Assembly: GCA_947247005.1 (NCBI GenBank) | Contig: OX365959.1 | Span: forward strand, 39,035,097-39,099,096 | Direction: 5' to 3' | DNA from: Spisula solida | Taxonomy: Eukaryota > Mollusca > Bivalvia > Venerida > Mactridae | DNA length: 64,000 nt | Shown: piece after piece, positions 11,601-23,077 of the stretch | Numbering within the stretch: the stretch's first letter is position 1 | Layout: every line of letters starts with the position of its first letter | The notes under the pieces: generated by a model | Seen by the model: the letters and a program-made list of their open reading frames with translations, nothing else | Database searches by the model: none | What the model was told of the DNA's origin: nothing | Position numbers and translations under genes: made by a program

Positions 11601-14600
11601 CAGCTGCAGTCACCTGCTGTTTAGATCCATGGTCTCAATATTGCCTGGCGCTCACTGAAATTTCGGACAATTCAGATTTCTTCGGTAAATAAACTATTGC
11701 AATGCGACAAAGACCGATGTTATCCGTATGGAATAATGGAATTAGTCTGGTTCACGACATTCTTACAAAATGCATCTTTTTTTGGATTTTTTTTTTGAAA
11801 TCGTAAACCATCGAGAACAGGTCACGTGCCCCTCCATGGAATGTTTACTTTATGCTATCCAATATACCTGCTCGCTCAAGGCTCGCAGGTAATGATAACG
11901 GTGTTTAAACAAAGTAATAGCTATATCATGTCTTGATTGGCTCCATTTGTCTTCTGCAGATTTCCCAGAGTGCAATTCGCGCGCGTCCGTCTTTGCACGT
12001 ACGGCGGACGGGTTTTATTCGTTGCTGATAACGACGAACGATAACTCCAGAGTTCTTAGAGTTGTCGTTACTGTGCGCTATTTATTAACATGGCGACCTC
12101 CTAACGCATCGCAAAACGAGGGTTTCAAAATGCAATAGCTCCATTAATAATTGTCCGATTTTCATTCTGTTAGCGCCAATGTGTTTCAAATGAATGCTAG
12201 TTTAAGATAAAATCAACTTCTTATTAGCCTTTTCTTTCCCTTTAATAATACGTGTTAAGTGCATCATGTGACAATCAGAAATATGATACCGTCTCTGTAT
12301 GACCTTGCTACTCATGAGAAGACAAACATTCAAGCTAGCATGTGACATATAGTTCGATTGTCTATGATTATTTTCTAAATGAAAAGTATATTGAACAAGT
12401 TATACAAGGTAAGAATATGACTTGTATGGTTTTCAATCAAAATCAACCCACCTTTATGAAACTCCAAAAACTTAATGCTGAAATGTCCAGGCAGCTGTTT
12501 CCCCTTATCACTGAAGCTGTATGTGATTGTGAATTCTTCACCGGATGTTGTGAAATTGAGCCCGGTTTGTAAAAGAGTTCTATTTTTACCACACATATAG
12601 TCACCCAGTCCTGTAGTCAAATATAATGTGTAATGGTAATATTAGATTCTTCGTATCATCTTCATGGCAATCACAAACACATTTACCTTGAGACATAAAC
12701 AACTGATGACAGATCATGACAAAGCCAATAATATACAGTACGTACAGTAAGCACGATCATCTGACATACCAAATATATTGTGAATATCATGTATAACAAA
12801 CTAATTTTCAAGACCCTTAACTGCATATTATGACTCCCTTGTTCCATACATATGTATATAAATAAAACCTTTATATATCAGTCCATTAAAATGAAATATT
12901 AGCGAAGCTTTCGTGCAACGATAACATGATTTCAACTAATGTTGCATACTCTTTTAATCGAGTTGTGTGTACATTTTTATCGTAGTGACGGGTTTTGGGG
13001 ATTATTTTGTAGTTCTTTCTAAGAATTTCGACTTCCCCGACTGATATTCGTCAGTCATTATTTGGCGTAAAAAATCATCGGTTGCGTTAAAAAGACCGAT
13101 TAGGTTATGGTTTAAACCCGCAATTCCAAGTGCCAAAAGCAAGTGCCAAATTCCTGAGAACCAAGATCCAGACAAGACGTGAAAGTTGGAGAGAAAAGAC
13201 TTCATCTCTAAACATGGAAAAGGATGGTACAAAGCTTTGGAAGCTTACCAAACAGCTGAACGATGAATGAGGTAACGACAAAAGCACAACAACCTTGGTA
13301 GAGAATGAAACACTGTTGGTAGGAAAACAGACAGCAAACAGTTTCCCTAAATGTATGAAGGTGTAAGTAACATCCCCATCAGCAGACACCATCAGAGAGA
13401 AGCAAGAAGAGAAGAAGGAGAGAGGAGAGGCAGTAGTTCCGAAGAGGAAGAGAAGTCTCCTGGTCCAGATAACATCACAAATGAGATGTTGACCCATCTT
13501 GGCTGTTTTGCAACGAACACGCTCCTGAAGATATACAACCTCAGTTGGAGAGAAGGAAAACGTCCACAAATTTGGAAAGAGGCGACCATGATTCCCATAC
13601 CTAAACCTGGGAAGGACCAAAAAAGGCATCAAGCTATTGCCCCATCAGTCTCACCAGTGTAGTTGGAAAAACAATGGAGACCATTGTAAATTAGCGAATG
13701 AAGCGATATCTGGAGACCAACAAATTACTGGCAAACCAACAAGCTGATTTCAGAAAATTTCGATCCACTGAAGATCAGACGACATACCTAGCCCAGGAGA
13801 TTGAAGATGCAATTCCAAGAGAAAAAAGTCACTTTAGTCATTTGGATTGATCTCCAGAGAACTTTCGACAACGTGTGGGCTGATGGCCTCCTTGTAAAGT
13901 TGCTACGGAATGGGATAGGAGGCACCATGTACAAGTGGACGAAGTCGTATCTGTCTAACAGAAGAGCTAGGGTCAGTGTGGATGGGAACAAAAGTCGTAA
14001 GTTCCTACAACGTCACGGTGTTCCTCAAGGAGGAATATTGTCACCAACTGTCTTTCTTCTCTTCATAAATGACTTGGTTTCCGACCTACCCAGAGGGGTC
14101 AAGGCAGCCCTTTATGCTGACGACCTTGTGCTCTGGTGTTCAGAAGAGCATGCAACAACTGCCACCTACAGGATGCAACAAGCTGCAGACTAGCAATCCG
14201 CATGGGCAGAAGACTGGTGCGTACAGGTAAACAAATCCTGTACCAATCTATTCTCGCTGTCACCTAAGCTGTACCATCAAGGTTAGTGGCACACCTCTGG
14301 CTGAAGTAGAAAAGGCAACATATCTAGGAGTGACGTTTGACAAGCGACTTACATGGAAGCACCATCTAGCAGCAGCGGAAGAAAATGCACGCAGAAAACT
14401 AGCCATACTGAGGAAATTGGGCGGCTGATGAAAACATTCTGAAAACTGTGTACACTGGAACAGTCAGACCCCACCTCGAATATGGCTCTACAGCTTGGAT
14501 GACTGCTGCAAGGACGAACCAACAAGCGCTAGACAAGATCCAGAACCAGGCCTTAAGAATATCATAACTGGAGCAATGCGGACAACCCCAATTAAGGCCA

Positions 14601-17600
14601 TGGAAGAAATCACTGCCATTCCACCTCTAAGTAAAAGCTCTTATGCAAGGCAGCAAATACCAATTCTTGCCAGACCACCCCATGAAATCAAGGCTTGATG
14701 CACCAACCAAAAATCGTCTGAAAAGGGGAAGTTTTGTACATGAAACAAAGAAGTTGACAAGAAAACATGCTGCCAACCTTGGACCTCCAACGTATACTCT
14801 AGATTGGTCGGAAACAATAGAACCATCAAAGTATGACCTGTCAAATATCAACATTAGCAAGAAGGTACAAGGGCTACAGACGGATGTGGAAGATGAAAAA
14901 TCCAGAAAATTCCTGACACAAGCCATGATCTCAGAAGACTACCCATCTGAGACATGGAACCACGTGTACACGGACGGCTCGGCAACAGCTGCAATACAAG
15001 ATGGAGGTGCTGGAGTTTTCATCCTACATACATCGGGTGTGTCCGAGACAGTGAGCCTACCAACAGGAAAGCACTGTACAAATTACAAGGCAGAAGTGGA
15101 TGCCATCATGCAGGCAACCAAAACTATAGAAGAGTCCGAAGAGAACTGAGAACAGGTGGTTATACTGACGGATGCTTTATTCGTCCTTGATGCCTTAACA
15201 AGTGCCAAACTGCCTTCACTTGCCAGGGAACTACACATACTTGGCAAGAAACGAAAATTGTGTCTTCAATGGATACCCGCATACTGTGGTGTTCCTGGAA
15301 ATGAGACACCAGACAGACTGGCAAAACCAGGAGCATCTCGCATGAAGAAAAGCTCACCATTATTAAGACACTTGCAAGAGCACAGTCATCAAAAGATGGC
15401 TACCATCTACTTATATTCAGACTTCGCACAGGACACAACAGGCTCAATGCCCATATGTACGAAAAACTGAAGCTGTCCGAAACACAAAAGTGCTCCTTCC
15501 TTTATCGCTATGACCGGGTGGTAGTGTAGACCGTCAACGAAAAGAAGAAGAAGAAAGAACCCGCAATTCCGGAATACGGACACATTTATAACAGATTGAA
15601 ACTATTTTCGTTCAACAACAATTTTCAATCCGGTTACGACCGGTTTAATAAATCTGGTAAACGACATTCTTATAAAATGCTTCCTTTTTTGAAATCGTAA
15701 ACCGTATTGAGAACAGGTCACGTGCCCCTCCAAAGACTGTTTACTATTAGCGTTCAAAGACTAACGGGTTTATGGCCCGTAAGTAATAAATATAGGACAC
15801 AGGGCCAGTTCACAGTTTAATTAAATGAAAATTTATTGAATAAAGATCGAACCTGGTATAATTGAGGTCGTTTGTCCGTATAAACCCCGTCGTTGCGTTA
15901 TTGTCAACTTTGCGTCCTTACACAACCCTCTGAGATCGAATGTTGGGAAGTAAAAGAGGATTTGAGAATAACTTCTTGATGGTATCAGTTTTACGGTAAC
16001 GCTACATTGGTTGTCATTGAGATCTGACGGACGAAGGTGGTCTGCGTTAAAATACAGCATTCCGGCATTTTGTTCCAATATTGTACCACATTTCTCTTCA
16101 AACTGAACTGAAATGAAACGACGTGTGTTAGTTACCTTGATCATTTGTGATGGCATTGTACGTACCAATAACAGGTTAGAAACCACCAAATAAATTTGCT
16201 CTTTAGTTCAATGTAAAGTTACAATAGTAGGCCCAAACATTTTACAACTTATAGTCTATGGCCAGCAGGAAGACATATATCATTTTAAAGAAGTGCATTT
16301 GAGCTTTAAAATAATACAAAAAAGGGGGGGTCATGGATCTTTTAAGAAAAATTTTGTCCATCAAACATGGTCTACCTATTTTTACACATGTCCGGACTGA
16401 TTCAATCCGGGTTTTACCCTATCCTACTTTCACTTTGGTATCAATGTAAGAATACCAAAAGATTCCAGATTTTCCAGTTACACAACATAACATGCATATT
16501 TATGATGCATTTAAACTCAATTTCATCACTCTAGTGCACATTTGTCAAGAAATATCCCCATTTATATATTTTAGGCAAGCCAAAGTTTTTCTAGGGACTA
16601 TTTGAGTGGCCCGCGTAGGCATTTGGTGGTTCTTTACCTAACAACCGTGTCCATCTGGATATACCTTGGATGGACCAAACTAGAAACACTTCTTCTCAAT
16701 TATTGTCGTTCATATTTGGAAATCATCACACAAACTGGACATTTTTTGTTATCGGGGTACCAATATTGTAATGGAATACAATGTATTACATTTTTCAGCA
16801 TGTTAAACCATTTTAATTAAGAAATAAAAATCTGTTCGCGTATTTTGTCGGTGAATAAAACATGGGCAGAAGTTCGGATGCGGAAAAATTAAATCAAGAG
16901 TGCGTAGCACGAGTGATTTAATTTTCCGCACCCGAATGAGTGCCCGTGTTTTATTCACTGACAAAATACAAGAACACAGTTTTTATTTCGATTCTAAATA
17001 CGATAATATCCTGTACTATTTAACTGCGCGCAATCCATTTTCACCCATTTGACATAGAACACAATTCCACGCTGAAATTGAGTGGCTTATTAGCTGGTAC
17101 AATTACCTCCCTCGTTAATGAAAACGACCTTCGTAATTTTCTAAAGGAAATAACACATTTTAAGCATTGAACATTTTTTAATAACACGAGTATAAGGTAT
17201 CTATTTCATGAAATGAAAAATATAAATGAATTGATTATCAGAGGTTTTCATGAAAGGCTTGGTGTCGAGAGTATATTGGAGTTTCTAAAAATAGATGCTT
17301 CATAACTGTAACACTGGATACTCGTGCAACTTGTCTCGTTGTAGTTTTTACTATATGTCACGTGATACGGGGTGTAAATAGTAACAGCCAGTTTGATAGG
17401 TATGTATTATTGCGCTAATAATACATGGCCTGGTTTGCTCTATGTGTATATGGATTAATCCGCAGATCGGGTTAGAATCGAAAATAGAATGAAACAACCA
17501 AACACGAATAACATTTATTGTATATTCATTAAAATACGACGTTTCGCCAAGAAGATTACTTCTTTTTTTTAGCCATTTTATTAGCATACGTTAGAATCAA

Positions 17601-18385
17601 TATGTTCAATCCTGTAGTATAAGTCGTATTGTTCGCACATTCCGTTTTCCTAAAGGAAATTGTCTTCAAAGCTCCCTAATTAGACAATACGCCACAAACA
17701 TCAGTATAATATATGCTGTGGCGCACAAACAATCCAAAGCCAAACAGAAACGACGGCAGCGCCTAGCCATCCACGCAATGGTCAGACATAGCACGAACCA
17801 TCCACATGCCCAAAAATTGAATATATCAAGCAAGCCTATATATTCACTCCACAATGAATGACACACTGTGGACTTCGAATTCTATGCATAATTAGCCATA
17901 AGGGGAGGTAATTATAAATGATAACTAGTTAGAGTGAAGAATGAATAATATTTCTTGTTGGACCAGCCGTGCGTTCAAGGAATAATTCTAGAATTAACGT
18001 TAACACATCCTTTGTTAAACGCTCTGTTCGGCACAAACAATTTGTTCGTGTAAAACCCCATTTTTCCGTTCTCAGAAACATGTACGGACGAACGGGTTTT
18101 ATTAATCGCCGACATTTGTTTCCTCTGTGATCCATTGTGGTACGATACAAACATTTAGACGCTTTAGCTCGGTCTATGGTTAGCCAATGTTCGCTCACGT
18201 GACCCGTTTTTTTTTAAAAATAGCGTTAAACAAATTAAAAGTACAAAGCGTGACGAAACATTTCGTCACATGATGCTTCGTTGGTGTCCCGTGTGTTTAA
18301 CCCGGTTGTGGTACTTACATTTAGGCAAGAAAAATCCCTGAACTAGTCCATGACAAAATACTGCAAAAAACACACAAATCAACAT
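5634..18385 (-). CDS. Single-pass CUB/LDLa-like receptor with PPxY tail (5 exons)
   Basis: The exons are 18385-18319, 16107-15886, 12610-12452, 7590-7325 and 6050-5634. Each has GT-AG borders and junction phases 1,1,1,0 agree throughout, giving 376 residues. Exon 1 encodes a hydrophobic signal peptide (1-19). Exons 2-3 encode one CUB domain (29-145) with its four cysteines at 29, 57, 85 and 103 and N-glycosylation sequons at 106 and 115. Exon 4 gives six cysteines (152, 160, 166, 173, 180, 187) spaced like an LDLa module but without the DGSDE calcium motif, then a transmembrane helix (199-220). The last exon is a 138-residue cytoplasmic tail with PPSY (350-353) and PSYEDV (359-364), a candidate site for WW-domain ubiquitin ligases. 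The architecture resembles NETO-type or LDLRAD-type proteins; orthology is not shown. The exon 2 donor could instead be at 15853, in the same phase. The start lies in an overlapping upstream ATG (18390) that stops after three codons. Confidence 0.85.
6156..6749. mobile_element. Non-autonomous TIR element with TA target, copy 1
   Basis: Terminal inverted repeats TCCTTTCCGCTACCA and TGGTAGCG(A)AAAGGA are each flanked by TA, the target used by Tc1/mariner-type transposases. The 594-bp body encodes no transposase and is closely similar along its whole length to a second copy at 59597-60213. It sits in the last intron of the CUB-domain gene. Confidence 0.85.
6889..7131. mobile_element. MITE with GTACTG..TTATCAAAGCACTT inverted repeats
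   Basis: The inverted arms (GTACTGCTTTATCAAAGCAC at the left, its complement with one change at about 7108-7128) enclose AT-rich non-coding DNA. A second copy with the same termini lies at 42598-42836. It is in the last intron of the CUB-domain gene. Confidence 0.7.
7642..7712 (-). repeat. 70-bp segment repeated in inverse at 12178-12246
   Basis: The stretch beginning 'ctttaaagggaaagaaaagg' matches the reverse complement of 12178-12246 with few changes. Both lie in introns of the CUB-domain gene. The two copies could pair, or they may be termini of one decayed element. Confidence 0.6.
8111..8388 (+). mobile_element. Foldback-tailed MITE, copy 1
   Basis: This element is about 280 bp long and is repeated in inverse at 36508-36773. 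Its right part is a strong hairpin (8272-8388) whose arms read GTTAGAACATATTAAGTAAA and its complement. The hairpin encloses a CpG-rich loop with short CGCTTCG and CGCTCG iterations. The left part contains 'gacgtcatgcgttggcgcta'. It has no coding capacity. Confidence 0.8.
8389..9185. other. Intronic stretch, nothing recognised
   Basis: AT-rich sequence inside intron 3 of the CUB-domain gene. I see no exon, RNA gene or clear mobile element; 'ttaatataaat' occurs several times at 8718-8770. Confidence 0.4.
9186..9583. mobile_element. Full-length palindromic (foldback) element, copy 1
   Basis: Almost the whole 400 bp is one inverted repeat centred near 9370: the left arm (ggctacagtt, atcgatttctatg, gccacgcta, ttgctttccgtgaa, cccattaccctgtgaaac) returns in reverse in the right arm. 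The right end carries 'tattgctacactg'; the left end is degraded compared with the intact copy at 39270-39689. Confidence 0.85.
9584..10756. other. Intronic stretch with one dispersed-repeat fragment
   Basis: No exon is supported. A segment near 10618-10672 ('gatcctcgaccttctat' then 'aacagctg') is shared with 40070-40118 (same strand) and with the inverted repeat around 48780-49410. Nothing else is recognised. Confidence 0.45.
10757..11850. repeat. Tandem segmental duplication, copy A (empty site)
   Basis: This stretch matches 12751-13127 plus 15571-15749 in the same orientation. Shared blocks include 'tatgactcccttgttccata', 'tgtacatttttatcgtag', 'agttctttctaaga' and 'gaacaggtcacgtgcccctc'. 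Copy A carries about 350 bp near 10920-11270 that copy B lacks, and does not contain the LINE that interrupts copy B. Both copies lie in introns on either side of exon 3 of the CUB-domain gene. Confidence 0.8.
13128..15557 (+). mobile_element. Degraded RNase H-bearing LINE (I-clade type) with 13-bp target-site duplication
   Basis: A 2.4-kb element with the direct repeat AACCCGCAATTCC at 13115-13127 and 15558-15570 on its flanks and a (GAA)n tail at 15541-15557. Frames broken by stops and shifts encode an RT (13351-14193 region, with HGVPQGGILSP and the catalytic YADD), then a C-terminal RNase H domain (TDGS near 14973, KAEVDAI near 15092, then WIPAYCGVPGNE near 15275). An RNase H domain after the RT is typical of the I/ingi-type group. 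The RNase H histidine expected in PAHCG is tyrosine, and the AD near it is PD. No endonuclease domain precedes the RT. It lies in intron 2 of the CUB-domain gene on the opposite strand. Confidence 0.9.
13351..15470 (+). pseudogene. LINE ORF2 remnant: reverse transcriptase plus RNase H
   Basis: Open pieces at 13351-13662, 13801-14193, 14643-15149 and 15156-15470 are successive parts of one ancient ORF separated by frameshifts and stops. The second piece has the IDLQRTFD metal-binding block and ALYADDLVLW. The third and fourth hold the two halves of RNase H. The protein cannot be made intact from this copy. Confidence 0.85.
16818..17445 (+). mobile_element. Element with internal hairpin, inverted copy at 34508-35036
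   Basis: Some 600 bp match 34508-35036 in reverse complement, including 'atgaaaggcttggtgtcgag', 'ccagtttgataggt' and 'gctggtacaatta'. Its left part is a hairpin (16824-16985): AATAAAAATCTGTTCGCGTA, GAATAAAACATGGGC and TTCGGATGCGG return in inverse around a GCGTAGCACGAGTG centre. It has no protein coding capacity. Confidence 0.8.
17446..18318. other. Intron 1 of the CUB-domain gene, no further feature
   Basis: A minus-strand hydrophobic 66-residue ORF (17666-17866) and an 89-residue ORF (17929-18198) occur here. Neither has recognisable motifs, and the splice phases of the surrounding exons do not require them. Confidence 0.4.
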
Positions 18386-20900
18386 ATCATACTCGATTTC
18401 CTGTTCCGGGTTTCTGTTTACCCGTATACACCCATTATTCAGTCCTTCAGCTACCTTTCTAGGTCGTAGGTTAATTTACACAGTCACGTTGATCATTATT
18501 CAAATACATTTTATACTAATAAACAATTCGGGTATTTATTGATTAAACTTGCTGACACTAGTCAATACATACTCCTATTCACCATTCATATTTCATATGA
18601 GGTATAAATGTATTATACATGTAATAGTCCATTCTTTCAACTTAGTGTGAATCGATATACACACGAATGTACATTTTATTTGTACACGGAACAAGTTTAA
18701 GAATAATCCAATGGAGCTAACTCTATGTTGGTCGTGGTTGGCAGAGTGTGTTTGCGTAAACTGGCGATACCTCCCTTAAAATGATTAAAAGCTGAAAATG
18801 AAAGTAAGATAAGAGTTTTAAAAGTACTGTATCTGATTAAACGCGCAATACATGTAGAGTGACAAGCTAAAACTTAACCTTTTGATATATATTGGAGAAA
18901 ATATGTGCGTTTTGTCGAATTATTCAGGTTACAAAATGTACTACATGATATTTTCGCCATTGAGCAGTAACTAACAAACACTAATAGTTTAATAATAATA
19001 GTTTGTAAATGGTTGTATTACAGTGTATGTGCGTGTGTTACAATGTTCACAACGTAAGACATTGGTTGCAGATTTCACCTGTCCGTTGCTAGAAAATGAA
19101 GTGAAATAATTTTTTCTTTTGCGGAATAGATCTCTTTCCGTGTTGATACATCATGATAATCTACTTATAGCTGATTTAATTAATCTAGGGTACATCACAA
19201 TGTGAATATGGTGAAAGGAATGTACAGAGCAACAAGGTCATATTGATAAAATAGACTATCTATATCAAATACATTTGTATCAGCTATACTATTTTATATT
19301 GGTAATAAATCATTTCAGGAAATGGCAGTTCTCAAATACTTGCAAAAAAAATTACCCACTCATCAGCTCATCTTAGAGTAAAACAATAGGCTAAATGCTA
19401 TGAATTTAATTGGGTGAATAAAGACATGACAGTAAACCCCCTTGGAACATAAATGTAAAAGGTTTGATTCTTACAAATTCTTAGAACTTCAGGGCCCTGA
19501 GTTACAACCAATACTTACACTCAACACTCTAATATTGAAATTCAATCTTTTGAGGTTCATAGGGACATTTTTATGAGAGCAATTGTACACTTACAATTTG
19601 TAATAATGGTATTAAATATCATTTCTTGCTTACTTCCTAGTGTAATTTAGTGTATATGTAAGCTATGATTGTAAATTATCAGTCTGATTGCTGAGTAAGA
19701 CACTCAGATTCAATAATTACACTAATATCTCATAAATACGTGTAGTACACCATCGCAAAGAAAATGCTATTTTATCATATTACAATTATATACATTTTTC
19801 TCATCTTGATTTGCAACAAAGGTAAGTTTTGGGCCAGGTCGAACATGTAAGCATTTATCAAGAATGGCCCATAAAACCATCACCTTCCTGTAATATTCTT
19901 CAGGTCGCCGTATTCTCATTCATCGCAAATGTAAACGAACTGGAGAATGTTGATTTGAAATAAACAGGTGGAATTGAGGCAAACAATTTCACATGAAGAG
20001 ACCCAAAACATCCCTTTATATGAATAGTCATAAATGGTTGACGATTATTACCCATTTACAGTCAAATCAGTTCGAAATACTTCATCCGTCACGGCATGAT
20101 TTTGTGTTTTGACCAAATTTAAATGGCGATGTACTAAATATAGCTCCGCTGACGCGAATAACAACAACTCATCCTTAAAAAAATATTAAAAATTGAAAAA
20201 CATACATATTATTTATTACTTTCACGACTGTTCTTTTTTAAACTGGAATTTTATTCTCAGCGTATATTTCGTTGGCTTAGAATGAGAAGGTCGACCTTAT
20301 AAGACTCATACACATTTGAAATCTGCATCACAAGGCGCTTCATATGTCATGTTGACCAAACTGAAGTTGAAAAAGCTGTTTTTCCATACGTAAATGATAA
20401 TTATATTTTTTTGACAAATATTTAGTCTAGTGTTTATACATGTACATATAGTTTTATTCCTTATTGTTACACTGTAACTTGTGTAAGACATGGATAACTT
20501 TAAGAAGGAGACTAACAAGGTCAAAATAGACAGTTTGGACGACCTTGTGGTCGTAACAGTTGCTATTTCAAGAAGAAAGAGAAGGCTTTGTTTTTAAAGA
20601 AACATAATCAGATTTCTATGTATAGGAAGGAGGACAGGAGGAATTTTCAGCTTTATCAACTTGTTCGAAGCCAGTCATGTACGAACAACAGCTAGTCTAG
20701 TGACTAGGTTTGTTGTACGTAGAATACCGATTTTGCGAGACAGAGATTCGAAGTTACTTTCATTGGGTAAGACTTAACTGAAATTGAATCATTGAAAGCC
20801 GCAAAGCCTTTGACAGGATATTGTATTGTGAATTTAGATTGGTCGAAGGAACATGTTTGCAACATAACTACGCACAGTTGTCTTTGTCCTCAGGATACGG
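18386..20900. other. Region upstream of the CUB-domain gene, nothing recognised
   Basis: The first part presumably carries the promoter of the minus-strand CUB-domain gene, but no TATA box or initiator can be assigned with confidence. The rest is AT-rich with only short ORFs. A small hairpin with arms GTACGAACAA and TTGTTGTAC occurs near 20678-20717. Confidence 0.4.
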
Positions 20901-20924
20901 AAGTTGTAAGAAATGGAAATGGTT

Positions 20925-21035
20925 CTATCTCACTAAAAAGTGAGTGGAAAAGTGAATGGAAAAAGTTCTATCTCATTAAAAAGTGAGTGGAAAAGTGAAT
21001 GGAAAAAGTTCTATCTCATTGAAAAGTGAAAAGTG
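20925..21035 (+). repeat. Short tandem repeat, unit about 46 bp, 2.5 copies
   Basis: 'ctatctcattaaaaagtgag' followed by 'tggaaaagtgaatggaaaaa' is repeated in direct tandem, the last copy being partial. No function is evident. Confidence 0.75.
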
Positions 21036-21547
21036 TTTGAACGGATTGTTTAGTGTCTTACATGCTGTTTGCGATGTTTGTGGGAAGCAGTTTCATTTCA
21101 ATACCAGTAAAAAACAAAGTTATGGTCTAATATAGCGCGCAGCAGTCTAAGCAACGATAACTTGCGTATATATTAATTCTGCTACATAATTAGGTCTTGT
21201 TTACTTATGGTATAGGTGTTAAAATTATATATAGTAAATGTTGATGTTCAACGGGGAGGTGGAACTGTCCACGTACTTTAAGGATAACCCTCGTATGCCT
21301 TTTCGTATTTGCGTTTTCCATACAACGAACCATTAACGTTATCAAACACATCATATTAATTAATATAATACTTTGTCAATTAGGTATACTATAGATTATT
21401 CATGGAAAGTCGGTCGTTATCAAATTATATCGAAAAAGTACATTTGTCCCATGCGAAATGGAACGGAACAGAACGAAAGGAGCATCACCATAATTGTATG
21501 GGGATTTTAAATAACACTTACTTTTTAATTGATTTATAGTTAAATTA

Positions 21548-21722
21548 TCATGAACTCGATCCCAGGCCGTGCCACACCGAATACGAAATAAAAATGGTAC
21601 TAGAAATTCGCTTGCTAGAAGGGAAACTGGCTTTTCTCTCATACTCTCGCGGCGATGGATAACATCAGGAATGAGGAGTCAAGAGTGATTAATATCAAAA
21701 ACGTGTTTCAAAATCGACCAGA
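21548..21722 (+). mobile_element. SINE copy with truncated head, facing an inverted copy
   Basis: The stretch from 'actcgatcccaggccgtg' to 'caaaatcgacc' matches the reverse complement of 21866-22040. Its start is the remnant of a tRNA-like B box. With the opposite copy it forms a long inverted repeat with about 145 bp between the arms. Confidence 0.65.
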
Positions 21723-21865
21723 ATCGCAAAATGGTGTAAACAAATGAAGAAGAACTTAAATACTTTCGAAATTCCAAGATTAATTACAGCTGCATTAAAC
21801 ATTCATCAAGGATCCCTTTTAATTATGCAATACTGTAGTTTATACTAATCTATTTAAGGTCGATT

Positions 21866-22100
21866 GTGAAACAAGTTTTTCCAACTTAATTAATCACTCT
21901 CGACACCTCATTCCTGATGTTATCCAACTCCACGAGGGTATGAGAGAAGAGAAGCCAGTTTCCCTTTTATGCTGAGCGTCAAGCAAGGGAGTTTCTGGTA
22001 CCATTTTTATTTCGTCTTTGGTATGACGCGGCCAGGGATCGAACCCGAGACCTCCCGCACTCGAAGCGAACGCTCAACCACTAGGCTATCGAGGAGTGGA
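21866..22100 (-). mobile_element. tRNA-derived SINE, full head, minus strand
   Basis: Read on the minus strand from 22100, a tRNA-like head carries an A box (TAGCCTAGTGGTTGAGCG) and a B box (GGTTCGATCCC), which are internal RNA polymerase III promoter elements. A body shared with 21548-21722 follows. The acceptor stem does not pair, so it is a SINE head and not a tRNA gene. Confidence 0.75.
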
Positions 22101-22229
22101 ATATATGCAATACGTTACAGGACCTTCTGCTTGCTAGTCTGCTGTTCTAAGGGTGCAGATACCACCTCAACACATCTAGGAAATTTAACACAAGCGAAAA
22201 CAGCGATATATAGAGGATCTTGCATGAGT

Positions 22230-22343
22230 GCTCATTATATACGAGTTTTATTAAACGAGTGGACAAAATGGTATGACACGAGGCTGTGCCGAGTGTCATA
22301 TTGTTTTGGTCGACGAGTTTAATAAAACTCGTATGTAATGAGC
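22230..22343. repeat. Foldback hairpin
   Basis: The arms GCTCATTATATACGAGTTTT and its complement (22324-22343, one base different) enclose a second paired zone, 'tatgacac' against 'gtgtcata', and a GC-rich loop. Another stem pairing AGTGCCG with CGGCACT follows at 22560-22600. Confidence 0.8.
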
Positions 22344-22640
22344 ACGAATGTTAGATTCTATTTATCGCATAACCTTAGAACACGCTCATTATTGTTCAAA
22401 AGGATAATGTACGCTGCATATGTTTCAGCCACAATTCAGCGGTACAATGAGCGCGACGTCATGGCGACGTTGATATTATCCTGGCGTCATTGACGGATCA
22501 ATGCATGGGTTGGCTAACGTCACGTCAAGCTAATTTAAATATTTATTGCACAGTCTGGGAGTGCCGAACGATATTTACGGCACGGCTTTACGGCACTCCT
22601 GGACCGCAGGTTATGTAATAAACTAGAACTTTGTTACTTA

Positions 22641-22763
22641 AAGGTAATTGTATCATTAATTAAGATTTAAAAAAAAATTTTTTTGTCAAATTTATATAAG
22701 ATAAATAAATTTAACAAAAACAATTTTTTTTTTTACTCTTTATCAATGATACAGTTACCTGTG
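22641..22763. mobile_element. MITE hairpin of the GTAACTGTATCATT family, copy 1
   Basis: Arms 'aggtaattgtatcattaatt' and 'tcaatgatacagttacct' enclose A/T-only runs. A second copy lies at 58310-58435, where both ends read CACAGG/CCTGTG. Confidence 0.75.
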
Positions 22764-23077
22764 ATTTTAGTATAACAGTACAAAAAAACTTTAAATTTGA
22801 ATAATTCACATAGCGTTTTTTAGAAGTTAATTGATATGGGAATTCAAGAGTATAAAGTACTTATATTCCTATACTCCCAATGATGGCTAGACTGCAAGTC
22901 ATTTAATATTGATGCGAATTTTTACACTTTTACACGCATACCTTTATTGCTAAGTGCTTTACTTAAAATAGAAACTAGGTCTTGCTCTTTATGTTTAGTC
23001 TTTACGTACAGACTGTCCACAAGTACGTGTACCTTTTTAGGACCTAAACACTATTCCGAGCAAAATGTTATTTGACC

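Larger units (their letters stand above)
12751..15749. repeat. Tandem segmental duplication, copy B (split by a LINE)
   Basis: Bases 12751-13127 and 15571-15749 together align with copy A. The alignment resumes exactly after the LINE's second target-site duplicate: 'ccgcaattcc' is followed by 'ggaatacggacac', where copy A has 'ccgtaatcctgacac' after 'cccgaaatt'. Confidence 0.8.

Noticed and set aside
17666..17866. Hydrophobic 66-residue minus-strand ORF as an extra exon
   Set aside because: It lies in intron 1 of the CUB-domain gene, where exon 1 and exon 2 already match in phase. No flanking acceptor and donor of suitable phase were found.
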